In this document: positions 32,866-41,249 of the stretch, one piece after another
Numbering within the stretch: the first letter of the stretch is position 1
How the letters are laid out: the number at the start of each line of letters is the position of its first letter
From: Hymenobacter sp.
GTDB lineage: Bacteria; Bacteroidota; Bacteroidia; Cytophagales; Hymenobacteraceae
Reading direction: 5' to 3'
DNA length: 64,000 nt
NCBI GenBank assembly: GCA_028288445.1
Contig: JAQBNT010000156.1
Span: forward strand, 1 to 64,000
Program-made: the position numbers and the translations under genes
The notes under the pieces: generated by a model
Told to the model about the DNA's origin: nothing
Seen by the model: only the letters and a program-made list of their open reading frames with translations
Databases searched by the model: none

Positions 32866-35415
32866 ATGGCCTCTCGACTTTTACTCCTTTTTCTGCTGAT
32901 TGTTCAGGCATTGGGGGCTGCGGCCCAGGGCGGCGGCGTGCGCGGCCGCGTCACCGATGCCACCAGCAAAGAAGCCCTGCCGGGCGTGAGCGTGCTCATC
33001 GCCGGCACCACCACGGGCACGTCGAGCGGCAACGCCGGCGAGTTCTCCATCACCGGCCTCAAGCCGGGCACCTACAAAGTGGTGCTGTCCTCTATCGGCT
33101 ACGAAGCCATGCCGGCCCGCACCGTCGAAATCGGCTCTGATGTCGTGGATTTGGGCACCATCGGCCTGGCCCAAACCACCGTCATGGCTGGCGAAGTCGT
33201 GGTTTCGGCCTCGCGCCGCCCCGAGAAGCTGACCGAAGCCCCGGCCACCATCGACCTCATCACCGCCAAACAGATTGACGAGCTGCCGTCCTTCAACGTG
33301 GGCGAGCTGCTGGCCCGTCAGAAGGGCGTTGACTACATCCGCACCGGCGTGCTGGGCACGGGCATCAACGTGCGCGGATTCAACAGTGCCTTCAACCCTA
33401 AGAACCTGCAAATGAACGATGCGCGGCTGTCCACGCTCATCGCCACGGGCCTGCCACTGGGGCCATTAACCAGTGTAGTGAAGGAAGATATTGAGCGCAT
33501 CGAAGTGGTGCTCGGGCCATCGGCCGCGCTCTATGGACCGAATGCCCACAACGGGCTGGTGAACACCATCAGCAAGGACCCGCGCCGCTCGGCCGGCACC
33601 ACGGTGGCGCTGGGTTTGGGGAACCAGAGCGTGTTTTCGGGCCGCTTCCGCCATGCGCAGGTTATCAATTCCAAACTGGCGTTCAAGGTGACGGGCGAGT
33701 ACACCCGGGGCGTTGACTTTCCCTACGTCGATACAGTGTACTACAACAACACGGCGTTTGCCAGCCCGGCGGTGCCGGCCACGCCCACCACGCCGGCCAT
33801 TCCGGCCAAAACCGGCCAGTTCCACGCCGCACCCGAGATTGATTTGGACCGCACCTTCAAGAGCCTGCACGGTGAGGCGGCGCTCTACTACAGCCTCACC
33901 GATAAGGCCGATATCATCCTGTCCTACGGCGGCAACCAGTCGAGTTTCCTGGCCCAGACCAATGCCGGCCGCAACCAGATTAAGGACTGGAGCGTGCAAT
34001 ACCTGCACGCCCGTTATGTGTCGCCGCGCTGGTTTGCGCAGGTTTACAATACCTGGAGCAAGACGGCTGATACCTACGCCATCAACCAGCGCACCCAGAA
34101 CTACCTGAGCTTCAAGGATGCCGGTTTCGGTGAAGACGAGGCCCGCAGCCGCTCCTTCACCGAGCAGTGGTTTGGCAAAACGACCACCGCCGGTGTGGCC
34201 TTGCAGCGCGGGGCGGTGTTCAAGGATGCCTCGCGCCGCGTGAACGGCGAAGTGCAGTACAACAACACGTTCGGCATTTTCAACCTCGTGGTGGGCACGC
34301 AGTACCAGCGCGACATGGCCTTCAGCGAACACACGTATTTGTTCGACCGCGATGGTGACATCGTCATCAACCAAATCGGCCTCTACACCCAAGGCGAACT
34401 GACCTTGCCGAGCCATTTCAAGCTCATCGCCGCTGCCCGCGCCGACCAGCACGACCGGTACGGCTTCAACTTCATCCCGAAAGGCGGCGTGGTGTGGTCC
34501 CTCAACGACCAGAACCTGCGCCTCACCTACGGCCAGGGCATCGCCGCCCCCACCATCCTCAACCTCGACGGCTACCTCTTTGGCGGCCTGCTGCTCGGCA
34601 ACGGCCAAGGCTTCACCCTGAGCGACGGCACCGTGATTGACAAGCTGAAAGTGGAAACCATCAAAACCGTGGAAATCGGCTACAAAGGCAAGGTCACGCC
34701 CAAGTTTTTCATCGATGCCAACGCTTACTACAACCGCTCACAGAATTTCCTGAGCCCGTCCATCAACATCGCCACCAACGGCCGCAAGGTGGTGAAGCGC
34801 GGCGACACGCCGATGTCGCAGGTGATTCCGGGCACGCCGGAAACCGGCGCGGCCACGGTGCTCACCTACGTGAACTTTGGCCAGGTTGACACCTACGGAG
34901 CCGATTTCGGTTTCAGCTACTTCCTCTCGTCGTCGCTGAGCCTGGCGCTGAACTACTCCTGGTTTGGCTTCAAGCTCGACCACGACGACCTGAAAAACGA
35001 CGGCAACAAAGACGGCAAAGTGCAGGACGAAATCGACCTGCCCATCAACACGCCCAAGCATAAGGGCAGCCTGGCCTTGAACTACAGCGGTAAGAAGTTC
35101 TTCGGCTCCATTTTCACCCGCTACGTGCAGGCCTACGATTTCTACTCCGGCATCAACGTGGCCGCGGCCGCCAACCCCACGCTCGGCGTGAAGGAAAACG
35201 CCCGCTACGGCCGCACCTGGAACTACGGCCCCCTCGGCGGCTTCACCACCGTGGACCTGAGCGCCGGCTACCGCGTGAATAGCTACCTCACCGCCTCGGC
35301 CCAGGTCGTGAACCTGTTCGATACCAAGATGCGCGAGTTCGTGGCCTCGCCCTTTATCGGCCGCCTGTATTCGGCTGAGTTGAAGGTGATGCTGCCGGCG
35401 CTGGGCTCTAAATGA
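32866..35415 (+). CDS. TonB-dependent outer membrane receptor
   Basis: This 849-residue protein has a signal peptide (about residues 1-21), a carboxypeptidase-regulatory-like domain (GVRGRVTDATSKEALPGVSV, about 25-110) and a plug domain (NVGELLARQKGVDYI, IERIEVVLGPSAALYGPNA). A beta-barrel follows that ends in an aromatic-poor final strand (YSAELKVMLPALGSK). There is no SusD gene next to it, so it is a stand-alone receptor and not a SusC. The substrate is unknown. It is convergent with the LacI-type gene; a palindromic element lies between them. Confidence 0.88.
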   Translation: MASRLLLLFLLIVQALGAAAQGGGVRGRVTDATSKEALPGVSVLIAGTTTGTSSGNAGEFSITGLKPGTYKVVLSSIGYEAMPARTVEIGSDVVDLGTIGLAQTTVMAGEVVVSASRRPEKLTEAPATIDLITAKQIDELPSFNVGELLARQKGVDYIRTGVLGTGINVRGFNSAFNPKNLQMNDARLSTLIATGLPLGPLTSVVKEDIERIEVVLGPSAALYGPNAHNGLVNTISKDPRRSAGTTVALGLGNQSVFSGRFRHAQVINSKLAFKVTGEYTRGVDFPYVDTVYYNNTAFASPAVPATPTTPAIPAKTGQFHAAPEIDLDRTFKSLHGEAALYYSLTDKADIILSYGGNQSSFLAQTNAGRNQIKDWSVQYLHARYVSPRWFAQVYNTWSKTADTYAINQRTQNYLSFKDAGFGEDEARSRSFTEQWFGKTTTAGVALQRGAVFKDASRRVNGEVQYNNTFGIFNLVVGTQYQRDMAFSEHTYLFDRDGDIVINQIGLYTQGELTLPSHFKLIAAARADQHDRYGFNFIPKGGVVWSLNDQNLRLTYGQGIAAPTILNLDGYLFGGLLLGNGQGFTLSDGTVIDKLKVETIKTVEIGYKGKVTPKFFIDANAYYNRSQNFLSPSINIATNGRKVVKRGDTPMSQVIPGTPETGAATVLTYVNFGQVDTYGADFGFSYFLSSSLSLALNYSWFGFKLDHDDLKNDGNKDGKVQDEIDLPINTPKHKGSLALNYSGKKFFGSIFTRYVQAYDFYSGINVAAAANPTLGVKENARYGRTWNYGPLGGFTTVDLSAGYRVNSYLTASAQVVNLFDTKMREFVASPFIGRLYSAELKVMLPALGSK

Positions 35416-35437
35416 GTTAAAGCAGGCTTAATTATAA

Positions 35438-35542
35438 AACGTCATGCTGAGCGCAGTCGAAGCATCTCTACCGCAATAGTAAATCCTGTCGATTGGATTA
35501 TTACAGCGGTAGAGATGCTTCGACTGCGCTCAGCATGACGTT
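35438..35542. repeat. Palindromic element, GTCATGCTGA family, copy 4 (perfect arms)
   Basis: The 37-base arms at 35438-35474 and 35506-35542 are exact inverted copies (AACGTCATGCTGAGCGCAG at the outer end, CATCTCTACCGC at the inner end) around 31 bases. It lies between convergent genes, where it can serve as a bidirectional transcript end. Confidence 0.92.
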
Positions 35543-35564
35543 CTAGGTTCTGGTGGTTTCCTTG

Positions 35565-36596
35565 TTACCCCACCAGCTTGGGCGCTGGGTTCGACGACTC
35601 GCGCACCACGAGCGTGGTAGGCAGTTTCATCACGCTGGGGCCGGTGCTCTTGTGCTTGCGCTCGATGAGCTCGATGAGGCGCTCAGCGGCGAGCTGGCCG
35701 ATTTCCTGGGCCGGCTGGGTCACGGTGCTCAGCGGCGGGTTTAGGAGGTGGGCCGACTGGGAATTGGTGAAGCTGAGCAGGGCCACTTCGCCCGGCACGT
35801 CGATGCCGCGCTGGCGCAGGGCGCCCAGGCAGCCCAGGGCCAGCCGGTCGCTGGCCGTGAAGAAGGCATCGGGCGGCGACGACAGGGCCAGCAGCTCGTC
35901 GACGAGGGTGCCGGCCTCGTCGGGGCCGAAGGTGCCGTAGCGCACCAGGTTTTCATCGAAAGGAACGCCGTATTGCTCCAGGGCGGCGCGGTAGCCGGCC
36001 AGCCGCTCCTGCGCAATGCTGAGGTAGAGCGGAATGGTGAGGTGGGCAATGCGCCGCCGGCCGGTTTGCAGCAGGTGCGAGGTGGCGGCGTAGGCCCCGC
36101 CAAAGTTGTCGGCCACCACCTGGGTCACGTCGAGTCCGGCCGCCACGCGGTCGAACAGCACCAGCGGCATGCCCTGGTCGACCAGCGCCTTGAGGTGTTT
36201 CACGTCGGAGGTTTCGCTGGAAAGCGAGAGCAGGAGGCCGTCAACGCGGCGCGACACGGCCTGCTGCACGTTGGCCACCTCGCGCTCGTAGCTCTCGTGG
36301 GTTTGGAAGATGATGACGTGGTAGCCCCGGTTGTAGGCAATGGCCTCGATGCCGTTGATGGCCTGCGAAAAGAAATTATTCGCAATCTGGGGCACGATGA
36401 CGGCGATGGCCTTGCTGCTGCTGCCCTTCAGGCTGAGGGCAATGGGGTTGGGCCGGTAGTTGAGGCGCTCGGCATATTCCATCACCAGCCGCTTGGTTTC
36501 GGGGCTGATTTCGTAGCTGTCGCGCAAGGCCCTAGACACGGTCGAAGTCGACAGGTTCAGGGCGTGCGCGATATCCTTGATGGTGACGGGGTCCAA
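35565..36596 (-). CDS. LacI-family transcriptional regulator
   Basis: The 343-residue protein has the LacI helix-turn-helix TIKDIAHALNLSTSTVSRAL at residues 5-24 and a hinge with Leu (IALSLKGSSSKAIAV, about 54-68). A periplasmic-binding-like sensor domain (VIVPQIANNFFSQAINGIEA to STVTQPAQEIGQLAAERLIEL) binds a sugar or sugar-acid effector. It is the only LacI-type regulator in the window. It is a candidate for the operator-like sites at 21981, 40993, 41104 and 49263, which have the central CpG these proteins usually contact. That link is an inference. Confidence 0.92.
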   Translation of the reverse strand: MDPVTIKDIAHALNLSTSTVSRALRDSYEISPETKRLVMEYAERLNYRPNPIALSLKGSSSKAIAVIVPQIANNFFSQAINGIEAIAYNRGYHVIIFQTHESYEREVANVQQAVSRRVDGLLLSLSSETSDVKHLKALVDQGMPLVLFDRVAAGLDVTQVVADNFGGAYAATSHLLQTGRRRIAHLTIPLYLSIAQERLAGYRAALEQYGVPFDENLVRYGTFGPDEAGTLVDELLALSSPPDAFFTASDRLALGCLGALRQRGIDVPGEVALLSFTNSQSAHLLNPPLSTVTQPAQEIGQLAAERLIELIERKHKSTGPSVMKLPTTLVVRESSNPAPKLVG

Positions 36597-36972
36597 GCGC
36601 GTAGGGTGGTAAGGAAGTACAAGTATCGGCCGGAGCCGCCGGAGCCATTGGCCCCGGGCTAACTACCGGATTATCGGGCCGAATGGTTCCCCGGTTCGGC
36701 CTGGCTTCGGCTCGGCGGGCGGCATCTGGCCGCTGCCGCCGGGGCTGCCGGAGCCTGCGGGGAATCTTCAGCAAGCCAAATCTATTACAAGAGTACCGAT
36801 TTTTTGCCCAAGCGGCCGCTAAAACCCCGGCAGTAGCGCGCTGGCGAGTAGCTTGCTGCCCCCAAATGGAGCCCTCGGGTAGGGCGGCGCTTCATGCCGT
36901 CGCCATCTTTGTGCGGTAATCTAGCAGCCGGCCCGTGCGTGTGGGCCGGCGGTTTTTCGACTGAATTCAACC
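36597..36972. other. Gene-free divergent region between lacI-type gene and MG2 gene
   Basis: The 376 bases are very GC-rich on the left, with several CCGGAGCC repeats, and hold no convincing gene. Toward the right lie a CATCTTTG box (36904-36911) and a terminator-like hairpin (36927-36957) just before the MG2/plug gene. Confidence 0.6.
36927..36957 (+). terminator. Terminator-like hairpin in the leader of the MG2/plug gene
   Basis: GCCGGCCC and GGGCCGGC pair around an eight-base loop and are followed by CGGTTTTT. The structure ends 15 bases before the ATG at 36973, and a -7-like CATCTTTG lies just upstream. If the promoter is there, the hairpin would be at the very start of the transcript and could act as an attenuator. 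Confidence 0.5.
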
Positions 36973-39489
36973 ATGAAAGTAGTGCGTGTGCAAAAAGGAG
37001 TGCTGGCCGCCGGGCTGGCCGTGGCCATTGGTCTCACCGCGTTTCGGCTGCGCCCGCCCGAAGAGGGGCTGTTGCCGCGCATTGCCCGGCAGCTGGCTGA
37101 GTATTACACTGCCGCTCGGCAGGAAAAGGTGTACCTGCACCTCGACCGGCCGGTGTACGGCACCGGCGAAACCATCTGGTTCAGCGCCTACGTGGTGGAC
37201 GCCTCCCGGCACGAGCTCGACTCGCTCAACCAGGTGCTGCACGTCGACCTGCTCTCGCCCGAGCGCCGGGTGGTGGCCCGCCGCACCCTGCGCCTGCAGG
37301 GCGGCCGCGCCAGCGGCGACCTTACCATTGCCGACACCCTGGCCGCCGGCACCTATGTGCTGCGCGCCTACACCAACTGGATGCGCAACGCCGGCGACGA
37401 GTTCGTGTACAGCCGCCGGCTGAGCGTGTGGCCGGCCTCGCCCATTGGCCCGCAGGAGCCCCGCGTGGCCGCCGCGCCCACCACGGCCTTTGCCCGCGCC
37501 CGGGCCGCCGCCGCCGCCCGCCCCGACGTGCAGTTTATGCCCGAAGGCGGCTACCTCGTGGAGGGCCTGCCCGCCGTGGTGGCCTGCAAAGCCACCGATG
37601 CCAGCGGCCGGGGCCTCGACGTGCGCGGCCAGATTCTCAATGACAAAAACGCCGTGGTGGTGCCCGCCTTCAGCAGCCGGCACGCGGGCATGGGGCGCTT
37701 TGCCTTCGTGCCCGGCACCGGCCAGCGCTACCACGCCCACCTCACCCTGCCCGACGGCAGCACCGCCGACTACCCGCTGCCCGCCGTGCAGCCCAGCGGC
37801 TACACCCTGCACATTGTGGACGGGGGCGAAAACTTCATCGTGGAGGCCCGCTACCGGGGTGCGGGCGGTGCGCCCGCGCCCGGCCCCGTGCAGCTCATGA
37901 CCCAGGTGCGCGGCGTGGTGGCCTACCCCGGCCCCCGCACCTTCAGCGGCGATGCGCCCGCCGCGTGGCGCATGCCCAAGAAGAATTACCCCAACGGCAT
38001 CGTGCACTTCACCTTGTTCGATGCGCAGGGCGCGCCGCAGTGCGAGCGGCTGGCGTTTGCCCAGAACGGGGCGGCCGGGCTGCGCATCGCCATCACCCCC
38101 GACCAGCCCAGCTACGGGCCGCACGCGCCGGTGCAGCTGGCCGTGCGCGTGACCGATGCCGCCGGCCAGCCGGTGGCCACCAACTTCTCGCTCGGCGTGA
38201 GCGATGCCGGCCTCAGCGCCCTTGACCCCAACGCCGAAACCATTGCCTCGAACCTGCTGCTGACCTCCGACCTGGTGGGCTACGTGGAGAACCCGGGCTA
38301 CTACTTCCGCAGCCCCACGGCCGGCACCAACCAGGCCCTCGACGACCTGCTGCTGACCCAGGGCTGGCGGCGCTTTGTGTGGAAGCAGGTGCTGGCCGGC
38401 CAGGCCCCGCCGCTGCGCTTCGGCCCCGAGCACGACCTGAGCCTGGTGGGCCAGGTGGTGAGCGAGCACGGCAACCGCCCCATCCCCAACAGCCAGCTGA
38501 CCTTCCTGCAAACGCGGCCTGCCAAAAACATCACCACCGGCACCACCAACGCCGACGGCCGCTTCAGCTTCGTGGGCATTCCCGTGGTCGATACGGCCGT
38601 TATCACGCTCCAGGCCCGGCGGTCGCAGGGCGGCAGCAACGTGCTCATCCGGCCCGATGAAGGCCCCGCCGTGCCCGCTCAGGCGCTGCCGCCGCTGCCC
38701 TCGCTGGCGGCAGCCCCGGCGGGGGTAGCGGCCTTTGTGCGCCGCAGCCGCCAGGCCCAGGCCACCGAGCTCGACCTGCACCCCGACAAGGCCATTCGCA
38801 ACATCAACCTGGGCAACGTGGCCGTGACGGCCAAGCGCCTGAAAGTGCCCGCCGACGACCCGCGCCGCCTCTACGGGGCCACGGGCGGCACCGTGGTCGA
38901 CTTCACCGAAATCCCCTCGGCCCAATCGGCCCAGAACCTGCTGCAAGTGCTGCAAGGCCGGGTGGCAGGCCTCGTCATCAGCGGCAACCCGCCGGATATG
39001 TCGGCGCAAATCCGGGGCTCCGGCTCGCCCCAGTTTATTCTGGATGGGATGAAAGTGGATATTGACGTCATTTCCACCATTCCGGCGACGGATGTCGAGT
39101 CGGTCGAAATATTCAAGGGGCCGGAAGGGGCCATCTTTGGCAGCAGCGGCGGCGTTATTGCCATCTACACCAAGCGCGCCGACCCCAACTACAAGGGGGC
39201 CGACAAAGGCCCCGCGCCGGGCATTGCCATCGTGAAGATGGCCGGCTTCGCCGAGGTCCGCGAGTTCTACCAGCCCCGCTACAACGCCCTGCTCACCAAC
39301 CCGCCCGCCGACCCGCGCACCAGCACCCTGTACTGGAACCCCATCGTGCGCACCAACGCCAGGGGCGAAGCCGAGCTGCACTTTTTCACCGCCGATGGCA
39401 GCGGCACCTTTCAGGCCGTGGCCGAGGGCCTGAGCCTGGACGGCGTGCCTGCTACGGGCAGCGGCACGCTCACGGTGAAAGGCAAGTAA
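36973..39489 (+). CDS. Macroglobulin (MG2)/TonB-plug domain protein without barrel
   Basis: The 838-residue exported protein has an N-terminal hydrophobic segment (about residues 9-26) and an MG2-like domain (KVYLHLDRPVYGTGETIWFS, about 54-73, as in alpha-2-macroglobulin-type proteins). Long beta-sandwich repeats follow. A carboxypeptidase-regulatory-like domain lies near VGQVVSEHGNRPIPNSQLT, and a TonB plug domain is near the C-terminus (LLQVLQGRVAGLVI, QIRGSGSPQFILDGM, IEIFKGPEG-type VEIFKGPEGAIFG). No barrel follows. Such proteins occur widely in Bacteroidota; the function is unknown, and a link to surface protein handling is only a guess. A tandem palindromic array follows the stop. Confidence 0.82.
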   Translation: MKVVRVQKGVLAAGLAVAIGLTAFRLRPPEEGLLPRIARQLAEYYTAARQEKVYLHLDRPVYGTGETIWFSAYVVDASRHELDSLNQVLHVDLLSPERRVVARRTLRLQGGRASGDLTIADTLAAGTYVLRAYTNWMRNAGDEFVYSRRLSVWPASPIGPQEPRVAAAPTTAFARARAAAAARPDVQFMPEGGYLVEGLPAVVACKATDASGRGLDVRGQILNDKNAVVVPAFSSRHAGMGRFAFVPGTGQRYHAHLTLPDGSTADYPLPAVQPSGYTLHIVDGGENFIVEARYRGAGGAPAPGPVQLMTQVRGVVAYPGPRTFSGDAPAAWRMPKKNYPNGIVHFTLFDAQGAPQCERLAFAQNGAAGLRIAITPDQPSYGPHAPVQLAVRVTDAAGQPVATNFSLGVSDAGLSALDPNAETIASNLLLTSDLVGYVENPGYYFRSPTAGTNQALDDLLLTQGWRRFVWKQVLAGQAPPLRFGPEHDLSLVGQVVSEHGNRPIPNSQLTFLQTRPAKNITTGTTNADGRFSFVGIPVVDTAVITLQARRSQGGSNVLIRPDEGPAVPAQALPPLPSLAAAPAGVAAFVRRSRQAQATELDLHPDKAIRNINLGNVAVTAKRLKVPADDPRRLYGATGGTVVDFTEIPSAQSAQNLLQVLQGRVAGLVISGNPPDMSAQIRGSGSPQFILDGMKVDIDVISTIPATDVESVEIFKGPEGAIFGSSGGVIAIYTKRADPNYKGADKGPAPGIAIVKMAGFAEVREFYQPRYNALLTNPPADPRTSTLYWNPIVRTNARGEAELHFFTADGSGTFQAVAEGLSLDGVPATGSGTLTVKGK

Positions 39490-39827
39490 ACCAGTGACGG
39501 GGGCATACCGGAACATTCCGGCATGCCCCCGACGGGCGCAACCACGACCCCGGAACATTCCGGTATGCCCCCAACGGGCGTAACCACGACCCCGGAACAT
39601 TCCGGCATGCCCCCAACGGTCGCGGGCACGACCCCGGAATGTTCCGGAGTCGTGCCCGCGACCGTTGGGGGCATACCGCAACTCAGCGGAACGCCCCTGA
39701 CGAGCGCGGCGGGCACTCCGCTGAGTTGCGGAAGCGTCCGCCAGGCAAAACTTCACTGGGGCTAAAAGCAAAACGCGCCCCCGGCGAAGCCAGGGGCGCG
39801 TTGCAAGCGGGCGAAAGCCGGAGCGGG
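39490..39827. repeat. 42-bp tandem palindromic array and nested inverted repeats
   Basis: CCGGAACATTCCGG recurs at 39508, 39550 and 39592, and its reverse complement at 39634, so the period is exactly 42 bases. The units contain GGCATGCCCCCAACGGGCG-type sequence. The last unit forms a near-perfect palindrome with arms of about 28 bases or more (39611-39670). A second hairpin with 15-base arms (CCGCAACTCAGCGGA/TCCGCTGAGTTGCGG) spans 39676-39731. Because 42 is a multiple of three, both strands stay open and the + strand reads a repeated MPPTGATTTPEHSG-type peptide. I do not call this a gene. Confidence 0.8.
39772..39802. terminator. Terminator at the end of the T9SS protein gene
   Basis: AACGCGCCCC and GGGGCGCGTT pair around a short loop containing GGCGAAGCC. 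Reading the minus strand, a TTGCTTTT tract follows, so it fits termination of the gene at 39828-40853. Confidence 0.7.
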
Positions 39828-40853
39828 CTATTCCTTGGTGATGCGGGCGCTGCTGCGCTGGCCACCGTCGGCGTACTCTACCAGGTAGAGGCCGCGGCCC
39901 AGGCTGCTCAGGTCCACAGCCGTTTCGGTGGTGCCGGGCTGGGCGCTGAAGCTGGCCACGCGGGCCCCGGTGGTGCTGAACACCGTCACGCGGGCATCGC
40001 GGCTGGCGGCGGTGTGGGGCACGCTCAGGCGGTTCTGCACGGGGTTGGGGTAAGCGGCCAGGTTGGTGCTAGCCAAGCCGGCGCGGGTGGCCGAAACGAC
40101 CGCCTGCTGGCTTTTCAGAATCACGTCGCGCAGGATAAAGTAGCGTCCTTCCGTGTCGCTGCCCACCCGGAAATATAGCCGTACGGTAAGCGTGGCGTTG
40201 GCTGCGATGCTCAAGCCGCCGCTGCTTAGGAAAGCCATGCGGTACGTGCTAGTAGGGGTGGTGGCCGAAACGTTCGGCAGCACAATGGGGTTAGCAGCCG
40301 TGGTGGTGCTTGCGGCTCCGAAAGAGCCGTTGGCAGCAGCGCCCAACACGCCGCCCGGGCCCTTGCCCCCGGCAAAGTCTGCCGAGTCGGTAGCAAAGCC
40401 GCTCAGGGAATAGGCAAGAGCGGCGCGGCCGTTAGCCGAGTTAGCCGTTCCGGCCGAAAAAATCAGCGAATCAACGCGCAGAGGAGTTGTTCCCGAGTTG
40501 GTAATGGTAAACTGCTCAAACCACTTGCGGCGCGGACCCGTCGAAATGGCGGAGCTGCCGCCGGCACCCGTGGCAGCCGTGCCAAAGGCCTGACCCAAGC
40601 TCGAATACGGAGCATAAGCAGTGGTAGCCGCGCCAGTTGATGCAACCACGTTGGCCAAGCCATTGGATAGCACATAGCGCCGGAAAGTGGCAGCGCCTGC
40701 GGTCACGCCGGTAGTTGGCCGGCGTACAGCCGCGCTGTCCGAAGCATTACGCTTCAGTGGCCACTGCACGAAAACCTGGGTTTGAGCCGCTGCCTTTTCG
40801 GCCAGGCCCAGGCCAGCTAATAACAATAGTGTGGAAAGTAGATTCTTTTTCAT
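39828..40853 (-). CDS. T9SS-exported protein of unknown function next to the pectin locus
   Basis: The 341-residue protein begins with a signal peptide (MKKNLLSTLLLLAGLGLAEKAAA). A Ser/Thr/Gly/Ala-rich beta domain (about 25-255) contains FEQFTITNSGTTPLRVDSLIF and LTVRLYFRVGSDTEGRYFIL. It ends with a type A T9SS sorting domain (AYPNPVQNRLSVP...GLYLVEYADGGQRSSARITKE-like end), so it is probably secreted or surface-attached. No catalytic motif is seen. Its divergent start, shared with the CE12-GH28 gene, and operator site B suggest a role in pectin binding or attack. Confidence 0.8.
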   Translation of the reverse strand: MKKNLLSTLLLLAGLGLAEKAAAQTQVFVQWPLKRNASDSAAVRRPTTGVTAGAATFRRYVLSNGLANVVASTGAATTAYAPYSSLGQAFGTAATGAGGSSAISTGPRRKWFEQFTITNSGTTPLRVDSLIFSAGTANSANGRAALAYSLSGFATDSADFAGGKGPGGVLGAAANGSFGAASTTTAANPIVLPNVSATTPTSTYRMAFLSSGGLSIAANATLTVRLYFRVGSDTEGRYFILRDVILKSQQAVVSATRAGLASTNLAAYPNPVQNRLSVPHTAASRDARVTVFSTTGARVASFSAQPGTTETAVDLSSLGRGLYLVEYADGGQRSSARITKE

Positions 40854-40992
40854 GGGGTTGGGATTGGGAGTTGAAATGGAAAGTTAAAGCGGTACGTCTG
40901 GTTGAGTTTAAACAGTATGAGCGGGATATTACTCCTGCAATCTGTGGCTTCTATTACCAAAAACAAAGGATTGGGGCGACTTTAGTTGCGCA

Positions 40993-41010
40993 ATCGTTGC
41001 CGGGAACGTT
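40993..41010 (-). promoter_or_regulatory. Operator-like near-palindrome, site B
   Basis: On the minus strand it reads AACGTTCCCGGCAACGAT followed by TGCGCA. It is oriented toward the T9SS protein gene, 61 bases before a TAATAT box. It is identical over 18 bases to site C and differs from site A at one base. Confidence 0.75.
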
Positions 41011-41103
41011 GGCGCTGAGTGCAACAGCGGCGCTTAGGTAAAACGATTCATCGGTTAATGCATCGGTCCCGGCCTGACTGCTGCCCGCCGGGGCCGATGC
41101 GAG

Positions 41104-41121
41104 AACGTTCCCGGCAACGAT
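41104..41121 (+). promoter_or_regulatory. Operator-like near-palindrome, site C
   Basis: AACGTTCCCGGCAACGAT followed by TGCGCA is oriented toward the CE12-GH28 gene, 59 bases before TAATATTG (41181-41188) and 128 bases before the ATG. Confidence 0.75.
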
Positions 41122-41249
41122 TGCGCAAAAAAAAGCGCCCGGGCGGGTGAGAACAGGGGGGCAACGGTCGGGAAGCGGCCTAATATTGTATAGGGCGATA
41201 CTGTCCGCGCGGCCCGTTTGGGGCCGGCACTACACTTTCCTTCTCTCCG

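Larger units (their letters stand above)
40854..41249. promoter_or_regulatory. Divergent regulatory region of the pectin locus
   Basis: These 396 bases separate the T9SS protein gene from the CE12-GH28 gene. They hold operator-like sites B and C in opposite orientation 93 bases apart. TAATAT boxes lie downstream of each site toward its gene (40926-40931 on the minus strand, 41181-41186 on the plus strand). A GCATCGGTCCCGGC/GCCGGGGCCGATGC hairpin lies between the sites. No gene is seen. Confidence 0.7.

Noticed and set aside
39508..39647. CRISPR-like array.
   Set aside because: The 42-bp units follow one another without unique spacers, and no cas gene is nearby.
39523..39765. 80-codon plus-strand frame with repeated MPPTG-type peptide as a gene.
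   Set aside because: The frame follows from a 42-base period; the DNA palindromes explain it better than coding constraint. It is kept as a finding, not called as a CDS.
36967..39771. Minus-strand open frame of 934 codons opposite the MG2/plug gene.
   Set aside because: It is a Gly/His/Val-rich shadow of a GC-rich gene with recognised domains on the plus strand.
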